Under the pieces are notes generated by a model. The model was given only the letters and a program-made list of their open reading frames with translations, ran no database searches and was not told where the DNA came from. A program made the position numbers and the translations under genes. Source: Heterohyrax brucei (lineage: Eukaryota; Chordata; Mammalia; Hyracoidea; Procaviidae). Taken from it: 64,000 nucleotides of DNA. Below are positions 63,812 to 64,000 of this stretch, one piece after another (position 1 is the stretch's first letter; each line of letters opens with the position of its first letter). The stretch is from the NCBI GenBank assembly GCA_028571685.1, contig CM053142.1, positions 132,548,796 through 132,612,795 on the forward strand. Reading direction: 5' to 3'.

Positions 63812-64000
63812 ACAAACTGCTTGGTGAGTGACAAATTTTGAGTACACTACAGATGGTAGACAATAATAATAATAATGATAACAAATATCATTACTATTGA
63901 TTTACTTTATGTACATGGAGAACTCTTGTTTTCCAGGGATTCGAGACTCTATAGGATATTACAGAGGAAGCTGGTGAGCTTTGTCATGGAGTTCTTAAAG
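63812..64000. other. Intron end, (AAT) run, no exon
   Basis: A short (AAT/GAT) run lies at 63863-63885. The following MYRFL exon (expected to start Tyr-Phe-Met) is not present before the window ends. Confidence 0.5.

Noticed and set aside
63937-63973. Possible exon between TTTTCCAG and GTGAGC
   Set aside because: The 37-nt segment does not encode the expected MYRFL continuation (Tyr-Phe-Met...) and matches no coding pattern. It is probably a chance pair of splice-like sites.

Overview
This window is mammalian genomic DNA, most likely from an elephant or a close afrotherian relative. The evidence is about two dozen copies of the tRNA-related AfroSINE, RTE-type LINEs whose 3' ends resemble the SINE tail, and a long L1 of afrotherian style. 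There is no sign of prokaryotic or viral genome organisation. CRISPR arrays, operons and independent RNA genes were looked for and not found.

Host gene. All 64 kb appears to lie inside one plus-strand protein gene, MYRFL (myelin regulatory factor-like). Eight coding exons can be read: 9243-9333, 28865-28932, 29028-29277, 30557-30648, 45944-46094, 49951-50146, 60960-61036 and 62560-62670. Each has an AG acceptor and a GT donor. The phases chain without a break (1036 nt: two partial codons plus 344 full codons, no stop). They encode the N-terminal activation/proline-rich part, a basic nuclear-localisation-like cluster, and the first part of the NDT80-type DNA-binding domain. The start codon exon lies before this window. 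The rest of the DNA-binding domain, the intramolecular-chaperone autoprocessing domain and the membrane anchor lie after it. Intron sizes range from 95 bp to about 19.5 kb.

Introns. 1-9242: MIR and L2 relics, a 5'-truncated RTE (1258-3330), a 22-bp minisatellite, a 124-bp local duplication, AfroSINEs and old minus-strand L1. 9334-28864: old minus-strand L1 with later insertions (one an 82-bp L1 tail with perfect target-site duplication), an inactive endogenous retrovirus with two LTRs on the minus strand (17422-21472), a minus-strand L1 (21473-24230), and L1 tails. 30649-45943: the most structured part. An old L1 was split by an RTE, and the RTE was later split by a nearly complete 7.2-kb L1 (34949-42122). 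That L1 has an open ORF1, a broken ORF2, and a 5' UTR with two tandem units carrying YY1-like sites. 46095-49950: AfroSINEs and a minus-strand processed retrocopy of an unidentified gene (48407-48891). 50147-60959: a MaLR-like LTR, L1 tails, a 5.4-kb minus-strand L1 and an RTE remnant. 61037-64000: AfroSINEs and one MIR.

The functional content is a transcription-factor gene transcribed through repeat-rich introns. The L1 and RTE lineages supply the reverse-transcription machinery that the SINEs and the retrocopy relied on. Family names come from recalled consensus sequences and visible motifs, not from a database search.
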